Notes: generated by a model from the letters alone, not told the origin. Counted from the first letter of the stretch, positions 44,514-53,593 are shown. The stretch is DNA of 64,000 nucleotides from Roseomonas genomospecies 6 (GCF_008365375.1 NZ_QOKW01000001.1:310001-374000); one strand, 5' to 3'. A program made the numbers and translations.

Positions 44514-45584
44514 ATGTCGAAAAGCATGATGTCGAAAAGCAAGACATCGGTCTCACGGCGCGGCTTCCTGAGGAACGCGGTCAAGGGCAGCGCCGCCGCT
44601 GCCGCCGCGACCTGCACGACGGTCGTCGCCGCCCCGCCGGAGGCCAACGCCCTCCAGCGCCCGCCCAAGCCGCTGCCGCCGGACGCGGTCGGCCTGCTGT
44701 ACGACAGCACGCTGTGCATCGGCTGCAAGGCCTGCGTGACCGCCTGCAAGGAGGTCAACCACATGCCGCCCGACGTCGGCCCGGCCCAGCAGGGCTGGAA
44801 CGCGGGGGGCGGCGACAGGCCGATCTACGACAGCCCGGTCGAGCTGTCCGCCAAGACCCTGAACGTCATCAAGGCCTACAGCCACGGCACCGGAGCGACC
44901 AAGGACGCGGCGGAGAACGGCCACGCCTTCATCAAGCGCCAGTGCCTGCATTGCGCCGATCCGTCCTGCGTGTCGGTCTGCCCGGTGTCGGCGATGACCA
45001 AGGACGCCAGGACCGGCATCGTCAACCACGACCCGAGCGCCTGCATCGGCTGCCGTTACTGCGTGCTGTCCTGCCCGTTCGGCGTGCCGAAGTACGATTA
45101 CAACGACGCCTTCGGCGAAATCAAAAAGTGCCAGCTCTGCAAGCAGCAGCTCGCCAAGAACGAGCTTCCCGGCTGCGCCGACGTCTGTCCGACCGGGGCG
45201 ACGCTGTTCGGCCGCACGGAGGACCTGCTGGCGGAGGCCAAGCGCCGCACCGCGCTGAAGGTGGGCGAACACGCGCATTTCCCGCGCGGCGACATCGCCG
45301 GCAAGGTGGGCGGCCCGCGCGACGGCCATGAGAAGCTGGTGGAGGCCGCCTACCAGACGCACATCTACGGCGAGAAGGAGCTGGGAGGCACGCAATGCCT
45401 CGCGGTGTCCGCCGTGCCGTTCGACAAGCTGAACCTGCCCACCAACGTGCCGGAGAACGGCTATCCGACCCTGTCGGAAGGCATCCAGCACACGCTCTAC
45501 GCGGGCATGATCGCCCCCGCCACGGTGTTCGCCGGTCTCGCCTATCTGGCGCACCGCAACACCAAGAACCACACCGACGAGTGA
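44514..45584 (+). CDS. hybA: Hydrogenase iron-sulfur protein HybA
   Basis: A 356-residue periplasmic ferredoxin-like protein with four [4Fe-4S] clusters that links hydrogenase to the quinone-reactive HybB. The Tat signal is SVSRRGFLRNA (Arg15-Arg16). Cysteine clusters run CIGCKACVTACKEVNH, CLHCADPSCVSVCPVSAM, CIGCRYCVLSCPFGVPKY and CQLCKQQL...GCADVCPTGA. A C-terminal helix (GMIAPATVFAGLAYLA) anchors it in the membrane, as in E. coli HybA. The start lies nine bases after hybO, with GAGGTG before it. Confidence 0.95.
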   Translation: MSKSMMSKSKTSVSRRGFLRNAVKGSAAAAAATCTTVVAAPPEANALQRPPKPLPPDAVGLLYDSTLCIGCKACVTACKEVNHMPPDVGPAQQGWNAGGGDRPIYDSPVELSAKTLNVIKAYSHGTGATKDAAENGHAFIKRQCLHCADPSCVSVCPVSAMTKDARTGIVNHDPSACIGCRYCVLSCPFGVPKYDYNDAFGEIKKCQLCKQQLAKNELPGCADVCPTGATLFGRTEDLLAEAKRRTALKVGEHAHFPRGDIAGKVGGPRDGHEKLVEAAYQTHIYGEKELGGTQCLAVSAVPFDKLNLPTNVPENGYPTLSEGIQHTLYAGMIAPATVFAGLAYLAHRNTKNHTDE

Positions 45585-45596
45585 GGGGGCCGCGCC

Positions 45597-46751
45597 ATGT
45601 CTTCGCAAGCTCATGAGCATCAGCCGCTCGGCGGCCGGGTCCTCACCCTTCCCTTCCTGATCTGCGCCGCCTTGGTCGCCATCGCCGGCGTCATCCTGTT
45701 CCAGCGCTACACGCAAGGCCTGGGGGCAGCGTCGAACCTGAACGACGGCTATCCCTGGGGCATCTGGGTGGCCATCGACGTGGTGATCGGCTCGGCCTTC
45801 GGCTGCGCCGGCTACGTCATCGCGCTGCTCTGCTACATCCTGAACCGAGGCGAGTACCACCCGCTGGTCCGTCCGGCGGTGCTGGCCAGCCTGTTCGGCT
45901 ACGGCCTCGCCGGTCTGGCGGTGCTGGTCGATCTGGGCCGCTACTGGAACTTCTACCACATGATGCTGCCCTGGTACGCGCAGCCGAACTCCGTGATGCT
46001 GGAGGTCGGCCTGTGCGTGGCGACCTACACGCTTGTTCTGGTGGTGGAGTTCGCCCCGGCCTTCCTGGAGCGCTTCGGCATCGAGGGGCTGCGCGCCAAG
46101 CTGAACAAGGTGCTGTGGGTCTTCATCGCGCTGGGCGTCCTGCTGCCGACGATGCACCAGTCCTCGCTGGGCACCATGATGGTCATCGTGGGGCACAAGC
46201 TGTCGCCGCTGTGGCAGTCGCAGATGCTGCCGGTCTTCTTCCTGCTGACCGCCATCCTGATGGGATTCGCCATCGTGGTGTGGGAATCGGTCATGGCCTC
46301 GCTGAACTTCCGCCGCCCGATGGAAACGCCGGTGCTGTCGAAGCTGTCCGGACTGATGCTTGCGGTCGCCTCGCTGTTCGTAGTCCTGCGCTTCGTCGAT
46401 CTGATCGTTCGCGGCCAGTTCGGCCAGATCTTCGGCGGCCCGCAGTCCGGCTGGTTCGTGGCGGAGATGGTGCTGATGATCGCCGGTCTCGCGCTGCTGA
46501 TCCCGAAGGCCAACCGCAACCGCTCGCGCGCCCTGTTCCTGTCGGCCTCGCTTCTTCTGGTGGCGGGCATCCTCTACCGCCTGAACGTCTATCTCATCGG
46601 CTTCACGCCGGCGGTCGGTCCTTGGCACTACTTCCCTTCGGTCAAGGAAATCATGGTCACCGTCGGCGTCTTCGCGCTGGAGATCGCGCTGTATCTCCTC
46701 TTCGTGAAGAAGCTGCCCGTCATGCACGCCGTCCATCCCGAGCACGGCTGA
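45597..46751 (+). CDS. hybB: Hydrogenase membrane subunit HybB (NrfD family)
   Basis: A 384-residue integral membrane protein of the NrfD/PsrC family with about ten helices that passes electrons between HybA and the quinone pool. Family segments include GYPWGIWVAIDVVIGSAFG, GRYWNFYHMMLPWY, LPTMHQSSLGTMMVI and a late FTPAVGPWHYFPSVKEI. It takes the place of a cytochrome b subunit in other group 1 hydrogenases. ATG 45597 is 12 bases after hybA. It defines the Hyb (group 1c-like) arrangement. Confidence 0.95.
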   Translation: MSSQAHEHQPLGGRVLTLPFLICAALVAIAGVILFQRYTQGLGAASNLNDGYPWGIWVAIDVVIGSAFGCAGYVIALLCYILNRGEYHPLVRPAVLASLFGYGLAGLAVLVDLGRYWNFYHMMLPWYAQPNSVMLEVGLCVATYTLVLVVEFAPAFLERFGIEGLRAKLNKVLWVFIALGVLLPTMHQSSLGTMMVIVGHKLSPLWQSQMLPVFFLLTAILMGFAIVVWESVMASLNFRRPMETPVLSKLSGLMLAVASLFVVLRFVDLIVRGQFGQIFGGPQSGWFVAEMVLMIAGLALLIPKANRNRSRALFLSASLLLVAGILYRLNVYLIGFTPAVGPWHYFPSVKEIMVTVGVFALEIALYLLFVKKLPVMHAVHPEHG

Positions 46752-46769
46752 GTTTAGGAGACTTTCGTT

Positions 46770-48473
46770 ATGGCTCAGCGAGTTGTTGTTGATCCGGTCA
46801 CCCGCATCGAGGGTCACCTGCGGGTCGATTGCGAAGTGGACGGCGGCAAGGTCACCAAGGCCTGGGCGTCGGGCCAGATGTGGCGCGGCATCGAACTGAT
46901 CCTTCAGGGCAAGGACCCGCGCGACGCCTGGGTCTTCGCCCAGCGCATCTGCGGGGTCTGCACCACGGTGCACGCCATCACCTCCGTCCGCGCGGTGGAG
47001 AACGCGCTGAAGCTGGAGGTGCCGCTCAACGCCCAATACATCCGCAACATGATCCAGGGCGCCCACAACGTCCACGATCACATCGTCCACTTCTATCACC
47101 TGTCCGCGCTGGACTTCGTGGACATCGTGTCCGCGCTGAAGGCCGACCCGGCGGCGACGGCCAAACTGGCCCAGTCGATCTCCGGCTGGCCGCGGAACAG
47201 CACGCAGGAGTTCGCCACCGCGCAGAAGAAGCTGCAGGCCTTCATCAATTCCGGCCAGCTCGGCATCTTCGGCTCGGGCTATTGGGGCCATCCGGCGATG
47301 AAGCTGACGCCGGAAGCCAACCTGATGGCGGCGGCTCACTATCTCCAGGCGCTCGACTACCAGCGGCGCATGAACAAAGTGGTGGCGATTCTGGGCTCCA
47401 AGACCCCGCACATCCAGAACATGGCGGTGGGCGGCGTCACCAACCCGATCAACATGGACAGCCAGTCCACACTGACGCTTGAAAAGCTGATGTACATCAA
47501 GCAGCTGATCGACGAGGTGGGCGACTTCATCACCCAGGTCTACATCCCCGACGTGGCGGCCATCGGCGCCTTCTACGCCGACTGGACGCAGTATGGCCGC
47601 GGCGTGGTGAACTACCTGTCCATCCCGGACATGCCGCTGGACACCAAGGGCACCACCTTCGCCCTGCCCGCCGGCTACATCGACGGGGGCGACCTCGCCA
47701 AGTTCACGCCGATCAAGGACTTCCACGACCCTTACTTCGAGAAGGGCGTGAAGGAGAGCGTGAAGCATTCCTGGTACCAGGGCGGCAAGGGTCCCCTGCA
47801 CCCCTACGACGGCGAGACGATCCCGAACTTCACCGACTGGCAGGACGACGGCAAGTACAGCTGGATCAAGTCGCCGACCTTCTACGACAAGCGCGCCCAG
47901 GTCGGCCCGCTGGCCAACGTGCTGGGGATGTACGCATCGGGCCACCAGCGCACGCAGTTCTGGGTCAACGCGGTGCTGGACGCCGTGTCGGGCCATCTCG
48001 GCAGCAAGGTGGGCGTCGACGCGCTGCACTCCACCATCGGGCGCCACGCCGCCCGCGCGGTGCGCTGCGTGGTTCTGCACGAGGAGTTGCAGAACCAGTG
48101 GAAGCTGCTGATGGAGAACATCGCGAAGGGCGACACCAAGACCTTCAACAAGCCGGTGTTCCCGAAGGGCGAGATCCGCGGCTTCGGCTTCCACGAGGCG
48201 CCGCGCGGCATGCTCTCGCATTGGGTCGTGATCGAGAACGGCAAGATCAAGAACTATCAGGCCGTCGTGCCGACCACCTGGAACGCCGGCCCGCGCGACG
48301 AGGACGGGAACATCTCGGCCTACGAGGCGGCTCTGCTCGACAACCCGGTGGCGGTCGCCGACCAGCCGCTGGAGATCATCCGCACCCTGCACAGCTTCGA
48401 CCCGTGTCTGGCCTGCGCCGTGCACCTGACCGACACGGAAACGAAGTCGCATTATCAGGTGAAGGTCGTCTGA
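46770..48473 (+). CDS. hybC: [NiFe] hydrogenase large subunit
   Basis: The 567-residue catalytic subunit that splits or forms H2 at the NiFe centre. The L1 motif is RICGVCTTVHA (Cys61, Cys64) and the L2 motif is DPCLACAVH (Cys546, Cys549). The 15 residues after His552 form the C-terminal extension that the maturation protease removes after nickel insertion. Early blocks VVVDPVTRIEGHLRVD and QMWRGIELILQGKDPRDAW are typical of group 1. Its export depends on the Tat signal of HybO. A terminator-like hairpin follows, 22 bases after the stop. Confidence 0.97.
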   Translation: MAQRVVVDPVTRIEGHLRVDCEVDGGKVTKAWASGQMWRGIELILQGKDPRDAWVFAQRICGVCTTVHAITSVRAVENALKLEVPLNAQYIRNMIQGAHNVHDHIVHFYHLSALDFVDIVSALKADPAATAKLAQSISGWPRNSTQEFATAQKKLQAFINSGQLGIFGSGYWGHPAMKLTPEANLMAAAHYLQALDYQRRMNKVVAILGSKTPHIQNMAVGGVTNPINMDSQSTLTLEKLMYIKQLIDEVGDFITQVYIPDVAAIGAFYADWTQYGRGVVNYLSIPDMPLDTKGTTFALPAGYIDGGDLAKFTPIKDFHDPYFEKGVKESVKHSWYQGGKGPLHPYDGETIPNFTDWQDDGKYSWIKSPTFYDKRAQVGPLANVLGMYASGHQRTQFWVNAVLDAVSGHLGSKVGVDALHSTIGRHAARAVRCVVLHEELQNQWKLLMENIAKGDTKTFNKPVFPKGEIRGFGFHEAPRGMLSHWVVIENGKIKNYQAVVPTTWNAGPRDEDGNISAYEAALLDNPVAVADQPLEIIRTLHSFDPCLACAVHLTDTETKSHYQVKVV

Positions 48474-48494
48474 CGACCATAGCCAGCGTCACCG

Positions 48495-48527
48495 AAAGCC
48501 CCTCTTCCCCGCGGGAGAGGGGCTTTT
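48495..48527 (+). terminator. Hairpin between hybC and hybD
   Basis: AAAGCCCCTCT and AGAGGGGCTTT pair perfectly over 11 bases around a 10-base loop, with four T residues at the end. It should end or reduce transcription after the structural genes. Confidence 0.75.
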
Positions 48528-48580
48528 CGTGTCGCGCTTCATCCTTCTGTTTCAAAACCTTCGAACGGAGTCTCCGTCCC

Positions 48581-49060
48581 ATGTCCATCCTCGTGCTCGG
48601 CCTCGGCAACATCCTTCTGATGGACGAAGGGGTGGGCGTGCGCGCCATGGAGGCGTTCGACGCCACCTGGAGCGTTCCCGATCACGTCAGCGTGGTGGAC
48701 GGCGGCACCTGCGGCATGGACATGCTGGACCTGATCGCCAGCCACAAGCATCTGATCGCGGTGGACGCGGTGAAGACCGGCGCGCCGCCCGCCACCCTGA
48801 CCGTGCTGCGCGGGGACGAGGTTCCGGCCTATTTCAAGGGCAAGCTGTCGCCGCACCAGCTCGGCCTCTGCGACCTGTTGGCCTCGCTGCGCCTTCAGGA
48901 CGAGGCGCCGGAAAGCGTGACGGTGATCGGCTGCGTGCCGATGGCGCTGGGCACCGGCCTGATGATGTCGCCGGAAATTGAGGCCGTGATCCCGCGCATG
49001 GTCACCATGATCGTGGAGGAACTGGCCCGCCACGGCGTCACCGCCACGCCCAAGGGCTGA
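48581..49060 (+). CDS. hybD: Hydrogenase maturation protease
   Basis: A 159-residue nickel-dependent endopeptidase that cleaves the C-terminal tail of the large subunit. Conserved blocks are VLGLGNILLMDEGVGVRAMEAF with the metal-binding acidic residue, VVDGGTCGMDML with a second acidic ligand, and KLSPHQLGLCDLLA with the histidine. Length is standard. It lies 107 bases after hybC, beyond a terminator-like hairpin, so its level is probably kept below that of the structural genes. HybC specificity is inferred from position. Confidence 0.93.
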   Translation: MSILVLGLGNILLMDEGVGVRAMEAFDATWSVPDHVSVVDGGTCGMDMLDLIASHKHLIAVDAVKTGAPPATLTVLRGDEVPAYFKGKLSPHQLGLCDLLASLRLQDEAPESVTVIGCVPMALGTGLMMSPEIEAVIPRMVTMIVEELARHGVTATPKG

Positions 49061-49082
49061 GCGTAGCGGTGACCATCAGTCC

Positions 49083-50105
49083 TTAGCGGTCGGCGCGGAT
49101 CGGACCGAACTCCACCGGGACCCAGGCATAGCCCTTCCCTTCCGTCCGGACATGACCGATGCCGGGGAAGGGCAGATGCGCGCCGGCCACCCACAGCTTC
49201 TGCGCCGCGGCGTCGGCGAAAATCTTCTTGCGGGTGGCGATGGCCTGCGCCTTGTCGGCGTCGAACTCGATGACGACCTCCGGACGGGAGAACTGCACGG
49301 CGTGGCTGTGCACGATGTCGCCCCACACCAGGATGCTTTGCTCACCCGAGGTGAAGAGATAGCCGCTGTGACCCGGCGTGTGACCGTGGGCCGCCACCGC
49401 TTCCACACCGGGCACGAGGCTGTCGCCGGACTGGTAGGGCTTCAGCTTCCCCGCCGCCGCATACGGGGCGACCGCGGCGCGGGCCATGGCGAAGAAGGGC
49501 TGGTTCTCGGCCGGGGCCTTGGCCGCCACCTCCTCGCTCAGCCAGAAATCGGCGTCGGCCTTCGCAACGTGGACGGTGGCGTTGGGGAACAGCATGGCGC
49601 CGTCCGGGCGGAGCAGGCCGTTGGCGTGGTCCGGGTGCAGGTGGGTCAGCAGGACGGTGTCGATCTGCTCCGGGTTGTAGCCGGCGGCGCGGATGTTGTC
49701 GGCGATGAAGCCCAGCGCCGGGCCGAACGCCTTGGCCGTGCCCGTGTCCACCAGAACCAGATTCTTGCCGGTGTGCACCAGATAGGCGTTCACCGCCGTC
49801 TGCACCCCCGGCGTCTCGTCCAGGAACATGCGGGCCAGCAGGCTCTGGATGTCCTCCGCGCTGGCGCCGCCGAGGATCTTGCGGTCGAGGTCGATGAAGC
49901 CGTCGTACAGCGCCGTGACTTCGAAATCGCCGAGCGCCATGCGGTAGAAGCCGGGCGCCTGGGTCCGCTGCTGGCCCGGCAGATCCGCCGCCAGGACGGG
50001 CGCCGCAGGGGCCAGGACGGCAGCGGTTGGAACGGCAATGGCCAGAGCCAGCAGGGCTTTGCGCAGAGTGGCGAAGGTTGGCAGCGTCATCGGCGGCGGT
50101 GTCAT
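49083..50105 (-). CDS. Exported metallo-beta-lactamase-fold hydrolase
   Basis: A 340-residue MBL-fold protein with a signal peptide (ALLALAIAVPTAAVLAPAAP, ending near ALAADL). The metal motif is LLTHLHPDHANGL, with later GHTPGHSGYLF and VWGDIVHSHA for the remaining ligands. It resembles the exported MBL group that includes AttM-like lactonases and uncharacterised periplasmic hydrolases, so the substrate is open. ATG 50105 follows AAGGGGAA. It lies on the strand opposite to the hydrogenase genes, between the structural and maturation operons, and has no known hydrogenase role. Confidence 0.87.
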   Translation of the reverse strand: MTPPPMTLPTFATLRKALLALAIAVPTAAVLAPAAPVLAADLPGQQRTQAPGFYRMALGDFEVTALYDGFIDLDRKILGGASAEDIQSLLARMFLDETPGVQTAVNAYLVHTGKNLVLVDTGTAKAFGPALGFIADNIRAAGYNPEQIDTVLLTHLHPDHANGLLRPDGAMLFPNATVHVAKADADFWLSEEVAAKAPAENQPFFAMARAAVAPYAAAGKLKPYQSGDSLVPGVEAVAAHGHTPGHSGYLFTSGEQSILVWGDIVHSHAVQFSRPEVVIEFDADKAQAIATRKKIFADAAAQKLWVAGAHLPFPGIGHVRTEGKGYAWVPVEFGPIRADR

Positions 50106-50235
50106 CGGCGTGGTTCCCCTTCAGGACGGTCGGCGCCCAGCATGGCCGTCCGCGCCACGCGGGGGAAGGGTGCCGAGGGCTCCGCGTCAAACAACTGAAT
50201 TCATTACCGGAATTCGCAGACATCGGAGAAAGGAA

Positions 50236-50265
50236 AAGGCCCGGCGGAGCGCTCCGCCGGGCCTT
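50236..50265 (-). terminator. Terminator of hupE
   Basis: A perfect 30-base palindrome (AAGGCCCGGCGGAGC and its complement) lies 25 bases after the hupE stop. Read on the minus strand it is followed by TTTTCCTTT. Confidence 0.75.
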
Positions 50266-50289
50266 CGGTACCGAATCGGGTGTCCTCGA

Positions 50290-50892
50290 TCAGCCCAGCG
50301 CGAGCAGCGCCACGCCGGCCAGACCGAACGCGGCGCCCGTGCCGCGCAGCGCCAGCGCGCCCTTGCCGCCCTCGACGAAACGGCGCAGCGACAGGGCCGC
50401 GCCGATGCCCGCGCCGTGCAGAAGCGCCGTTGCCAAGGCGAAGCCCAGGCCGTAGAGCAGCGGCTCCGCCGCCTCCGGCATCTCGGCACCATGGGCGTGA
50501 CCGTGGAAGACGGCGAACAGGGCGACCACACCGGCCGAGGCCAGCAGCGGCAGGCGGGACTGGAAGGCGATCAGGGCGCCCAAAGCGACCACGGACAGAA
50601 CGATGCCCAACTCGACCTGCGGCAGGCCGATGCCGGCCATGCCCAGCAGGCCGCCGCCGATCATGGCGCCGACGAAGGCTGCGGGCAGCGCCCACAGGGC
50701 CGCACCGCCGCGCTGCGCCGCCCACAGGCCGACGGCGACCATCGCGAGCAGGTGGTCCCAGCCGCCGACCGGGTGCAGGAAACCATGGACGAAGCCGGCG
50801 TCGTGGGCGCCGAAGGTGTGGGCGAGCGCCGCGTTGGGAAGCGCGGCCAAAACCGCCGCCGCGGTGGCCGACGCGAAAGCAAAACGTTTCAT
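50290..50892 (-). CDS. hupE: HupE/UreJ family nickel transport protein
   Basis: A 200-residue membrane protein of the HupE/UreJ family, thought to let nickel into the cell for hydrogenase or urease. A cleavable-looking N-terminal segment (KRFAFASATAAAVLAALPNA) ends before AHTFGAHDAG. The family motif FLHPVGGWDHLLAMVAVGLWAA follows, then about five more helices with HGHAHGAEMP, whose histidines fit nickel handling. It is divergent from the hypC maturation operon, and an FNR-type box lies in the shared region 139 bases from its start. The gene is consistent with nickel supply for HybC. Confidence 0.92.
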   Translation of the reverse strand: MKRFAFASATAAAVLAALPNAALAHTFGAHDAGFVHGFLHPVGGWDHLLAMVAVGLWAAQRGGAALWALPAAFVGAMIGGGLLGMAGIGLPQVELGIVLSVVALGALIAFQSRLPLLASAGVVALFAVFHGHAHGAEMPEAAEPLLYGLGFALATALLHGAGIGAALSLRRFVEGGKGALALRGTGAAFGLAGVALLALG

Positions 50893-51030
50893 CCGTGAAG
50901 AACCCCTGCTTGTATCGTTGAGCGGCGCGCGACCGACCCCACCCCATCGCACGCGAAGCGTCCGCCACTTTAGCAGAACCGTTTCGATTGAAAATGGCGG
51001 AGCGTCACGAAATTACGCCGGACCGCATGA

Positions 51031-51044
51031 TTGACGCATATCAA
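51031..51044. promoter_or_regulatory. FNR/FixK-type box upstream of hypC
   Basis: TTGACGCATATCAA differs from TTGAT-N4-ATCAA at one position. It is centred about 77 bases before the hypC ATG, so a transcript start near 51079 would fit class II activation. It could also serve divergent hupE. Confidence 0.68.
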
Positions 51045-51114
51045 TGTGCGCACTCAACCCCCGGCCAAGATGCCGCGGTCACAACGACCGGCTTCCCCGC
51101 GTGAGGGCGCGCGC

Positions 51115-51387
51115 ATGTGTCTCGGCATTCCCATGCAGGTTCTGGAGACCGACGGCTTCACGGCGCGCTGCGCCGGCCGCGGGGAGGAACGGCGCGTCAA
51201 CGTCATGTTGATCGAGGAGGTGCCGGAAGGCGGCTGGGTGCTGGTCCATCTCGACCGCGCCGTCCGCGCTCTGGAAGAGGACGAGGTGGAGCCTTTGAAC
51301 CGCGCGCTGGACGCCATCCTTCTGGCCGCGAAGGGGGAGAATGTGGACCACCTGTTCGCCGACCTGACGGGAAAGGTGGAGGCGTGA
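51115..51387 (+). CDS. hypC: Hydrogenase assembly chaperone HypC/HupF, copy 1
   Basis: A 90-residue chaperone of the HypC family. It carries the iron-dicyano-carbonyl unit with HypD and docks it into the large subunit. The invariant N-terminus MCLGIPMQV includes Cys2, and the beta-barrel body has [20 protein letters not shown] longer C-terminal helix than copy 2 suggests the HupF type dedicated to the large subunit. It is first in the maturation operon, and its stop overlaps the next gene (GTGA). Confidence 0.93.
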   Translation: MCLGIPMQVLETDGFTARCAGRGEERRVNVMLIEEVPEGGWVLVHLDRAVRALEEDEVEPLNRALDAILLAAKGENVDHLFADLTGKVEA

Positions 51388-52088
51388 TCCCCGGCGGCCC
51401 CGAGGCAGGCTTCGCCGCCGACGCCCGCCCCGCCTGCGGGTCCTGCGGCGCGGTCTACGATCCCGCGGCGGGCGATCCGGGGCGGGAGGTCCCGCCGGGC
51501 ACGCCCTTCGGCAGCCTGCCGGACTATTGGCGCTGTCCGGGCTGCGGCGGCGCGCAGCATGGCTTCACCGTCCCGGAGGCACCGGGCGCCGATCCCATGG
51601 AGGCGCGCGTCGCGGCGCTGACCGCCAGCTACCGCCTGATCGCGGAGCGCGACATGGTGGGCGTTCCCATTTGCAACGCCGCCCTGTCGGTGGAGGCGGT
51701 CGGCTTCCGCCCCCATGGGCCGGGCTGGATCGGCTGCGTCATCGCCCCCTGGTTCCTGAACGCGATCCTGATCCCGCGCGATCCGGCACTGTGGGCGGGC
51801 CTGCGCGACGGCGACAAGACGGAGGTGGCGCTGCCCTCCGGCGCCTACCGCTTCACGGCGGCGCGGCTGGGGGTGCTGGGTACGCTGGCGGTGATCCCGC
51901 TCGCCTCGGCCATGAACGTCTTCACCGATCAGCAGGACGCCCGCGCCGCCGCCGTCCTGGCGCTCGACCACCTGATGCGGGAACCGCAATCCGAGAATCG
52001 GCCCGTGGAGGACGCGGAGCCGCCGAAGCCCGCCCAGTCCCGGCCCACCGTGTCCCGCCGCTCCCTGTTCGGGGGTGGGCGCCGATGA
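51384..52088 (+). CDS. Rubredoxin-HybE/HupJ fusion (hydrogenase assembly)
   Basis: A 234-residue fusion. Residues about 10-60 are a rubredoxin with two metal-binding pairs, [14 protein letters not shown] and WRCPGCGG, corresponding to HupI. Residues about 75-200 are a HybE/HupJ-type chaperone ([49 protein letters not shown]) that binds the large subunit or its partner during assembly. In other species these are separate adjacent genes. The last 35 residues are a hydrophilic tail. The start is GTG 51384, overlapping the hypC stop by four bases. The stop overlaps hupK's ATG. Confidence 0.88.
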   Translation: MIPGGPEAGFAADARPACGSCGAVYDPAAGDPGREVPPGTPFGSLPDYWRCPGCGGAQHGFTVPEAPGADPMEARVAALTASYRLIAERDMVGVPICNAALSVEAVGFRPHGPGWIGCVIAPWFLNAILIPRDPALWAGLRDGDKTEVALPSGAYRFTAARLGVLGTLAVIPLASAMNVFTDQQDARAAAVLALDHLMREPQSENRPVEDAEPPKPAQSRPTVSRRSLFGGGRR

Positions 52089-53248
52089 GCGTGGCGGGCG
52101 CCGGCTTGGAGGGGGCCGTTTCGGTGCGGCTGGAAACCGTGCGCGGGCGGGTGCGCGCCGTGTCGGTGGCGGTCCGCCGCCCCGCCGCCGCCCGCGCGCT
52201 GTGCGGTCGGACGCCGGAGGAGGCGATGCGCCTCGTGCCGCTGCTGTTCAGCCTGTGCGGCACCGCCCAATCGCTGGCCGCGGCGGAGGCCCTGGAGGGC
52301 GCGCTCGGGCTGGACGGACGTCCACACGCCGCCGCCCGCGCCTTGCTGGCCGATGCGGAAACCGCGGCGAACCACGCGTGGCAAGCCCTGATGGAATGGC
52401 CCGCGAGGCTGGGCGAGGCGCCGCAACCCAAGGCGCTGGCCGGGCTGCGCGCCGCCGCCGCCGCGATCCATCCGGCGCTCTACCCGGCCCGCGACGGGCT
52501 GCGTCCGGGCGGCGGCTCCCTGCGGCCCGACCCTGCGGCCCTGACCGCCACCGTCGCGGCGCTGCGTCACGAGGTGATGCGCACCGTCTTCGCCGGTCCT
52601 GCGCCCACCGATGCCGCGGAATTGGAGCGCTGGGCCGACCGGGGCGAGTCGCCTGCGGCCCGGCTGATGCGCCGTGCCCTGGCGCCGGACATGGCGGGGT
52701 TCGGAGCCTGCTGTGTGCCCGCGCTGGAGGCTCACCCCGCAAGCTGGTTCGGCGAGCGGCTGTCCGCCGATGCCGGCTTCGCGGAGACTCCGCGCCAGGA
52801 CGGTGCCCCGGCCCACACCGGCCCGCTGGCCCGCCAGAGCGCTCATCCGCTGGTCGCCGCTCTGCTGGCCGCGCACGGCTCCGGTCTCGCCGCGCATGTC
52901 GCCGCCCGGCTGGTCGAGTTGGCCGGTTTGCCGGACCGCATGACGGCCTGTGCGGAGCGCCTTGAGAATGCCGACGCCGATACGGGCACCGCCCGCCACG
53001 GCGAGGGAAGCGGTGCGGTGGACACGGCGCGCGGGCGCCTTGCCCACTGGGTGCGGCTGGAGGATGGCCGCATCGCCGATGCCCGCATCGTGGCGCCGAC
53101 CGAATGGAACTTCGCCGCCGACGGGCCGCTGGCCCAGGGTTTGGCCGCTGCGGCGGCGGACGCTGCGCTGTCGGAGCGTGCTGGCCTGCTGGTCATGGCG
53201 CTGGACCCCTGCGTGGCGTCCTCCATCGCGATCCGGGAAGGGAACTGA
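52085..53248 (+). CDS. hupK: Hydrogenase assembly scaffold HupK
   Basis: A 387-residue protein related to the hydrogenase large subunit, proposed to act as a scaffold for building the iron centre or for oxygen protection. The C-terminal [14 protein letters not shown] echoes the L2 motif DPCxxC but has only one cysteine, and the L1 motif is reduced to [22 protein letters not shown] and [20 protein letters not shown] match the large-subunit C-terminal half. It is coupled to its neighbours by an ATGA overlap, and the hypA ATG lies three bases after its stop. Confidence 0.88.
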   Translation: MSVAGAGLEGAVSVRLETVRGRVRAVSVAVRRPAAARALCGRTPEEAMRLVPLLFSLCGTAQSLAAAEALEGALGLDGRPHAAARALLADAETAANHAWQALMEWPARLGEAPQPKALAGLRAAAAAIHPALYPARDGLRPGGGSLRPDPAALTATVAALRHEVMRTVFAGPAPTDAAELERWADRGESPAARLMRRALAPDMAGFGACCVPALEAHPASWFGERLSADAGFAETPRQDGAPAHTGPLARQSAHPLVAALLAAHGSGLAAHVAARLVELAGLPDRMTACAERLENADADTGTARHGEGSGAVDTARGRLAHWVRLEDGRIADARIVAPTEWNFAADGPLAQGLAAAAADAALSERAGLLVMALDPCVASSIAIREGN

Positions 53249-53251
53249 CCC

Positions 53252-53593
53252 ATGCACGAGCTGGCGCTCAGCCAGGGCATCATCGACGTGATCCGCGATC
53301 AGGCCGCGGCCCAAGGCTTCACGCGGGTGAAGACGGTGCGGCTGGTCATCGGCGCCCTGTCCCATGTCGAGCCGGAGGCCATCGCCTTCGGCTTCGACGC
53401 GGTCAGCCGCGGCACCATCGCGGAGGGGGCCGTCCTGGACATCGAACGCCCGCCGGGGCAGGCCTTCTGCCTGTCCTGCGAAAAGCCGGTCCCACTGCCC
53501 GAGCGGTCGGACCCCTGCCCCGACTGCGGCGGCCACCAGCTCGTGGTGACCGGCGGCGAGGAAATGCGCGTCAAGGAATTGGAGGTGGAGTGA
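53252..53593 (+). CDS. hypA: Nickel insertion protein HypA
   Basis: A 113-residue zinc protein that delivers nickel to the hydrogenase large subunit with HypB. The N-terminal [10 protein letters not shown] provides the nickel site through the amine and His2. The zinc site is CLSCEKPV and DPCPDCGG. The acidic helix and the KELEVE ending are as in the family. It is immediately followed by hypB with a one-base overlap (TGATG). Confidence 0.96.
   Translation: MHELALSQGIIDVIRDQAAAQGFTRVKTVRLVIGALSHVEPEAIAFGFDAVSRGTIAEGAVLDIERPPGQAFCLSCEKPVPLPERSDPCPDCGGHQLVVTGGEEMRVKELEVE

Noticed and set aside
44553..48452. A 1299-codon open frame on the minus strand opposite the hydrogenase structural genes
   Set aside because: It is antisense to four well-supported genes, rich in His/Arg/Gly as expected for the reverse reading of GC-rich coding DNA, and has no motif or ribosome site.
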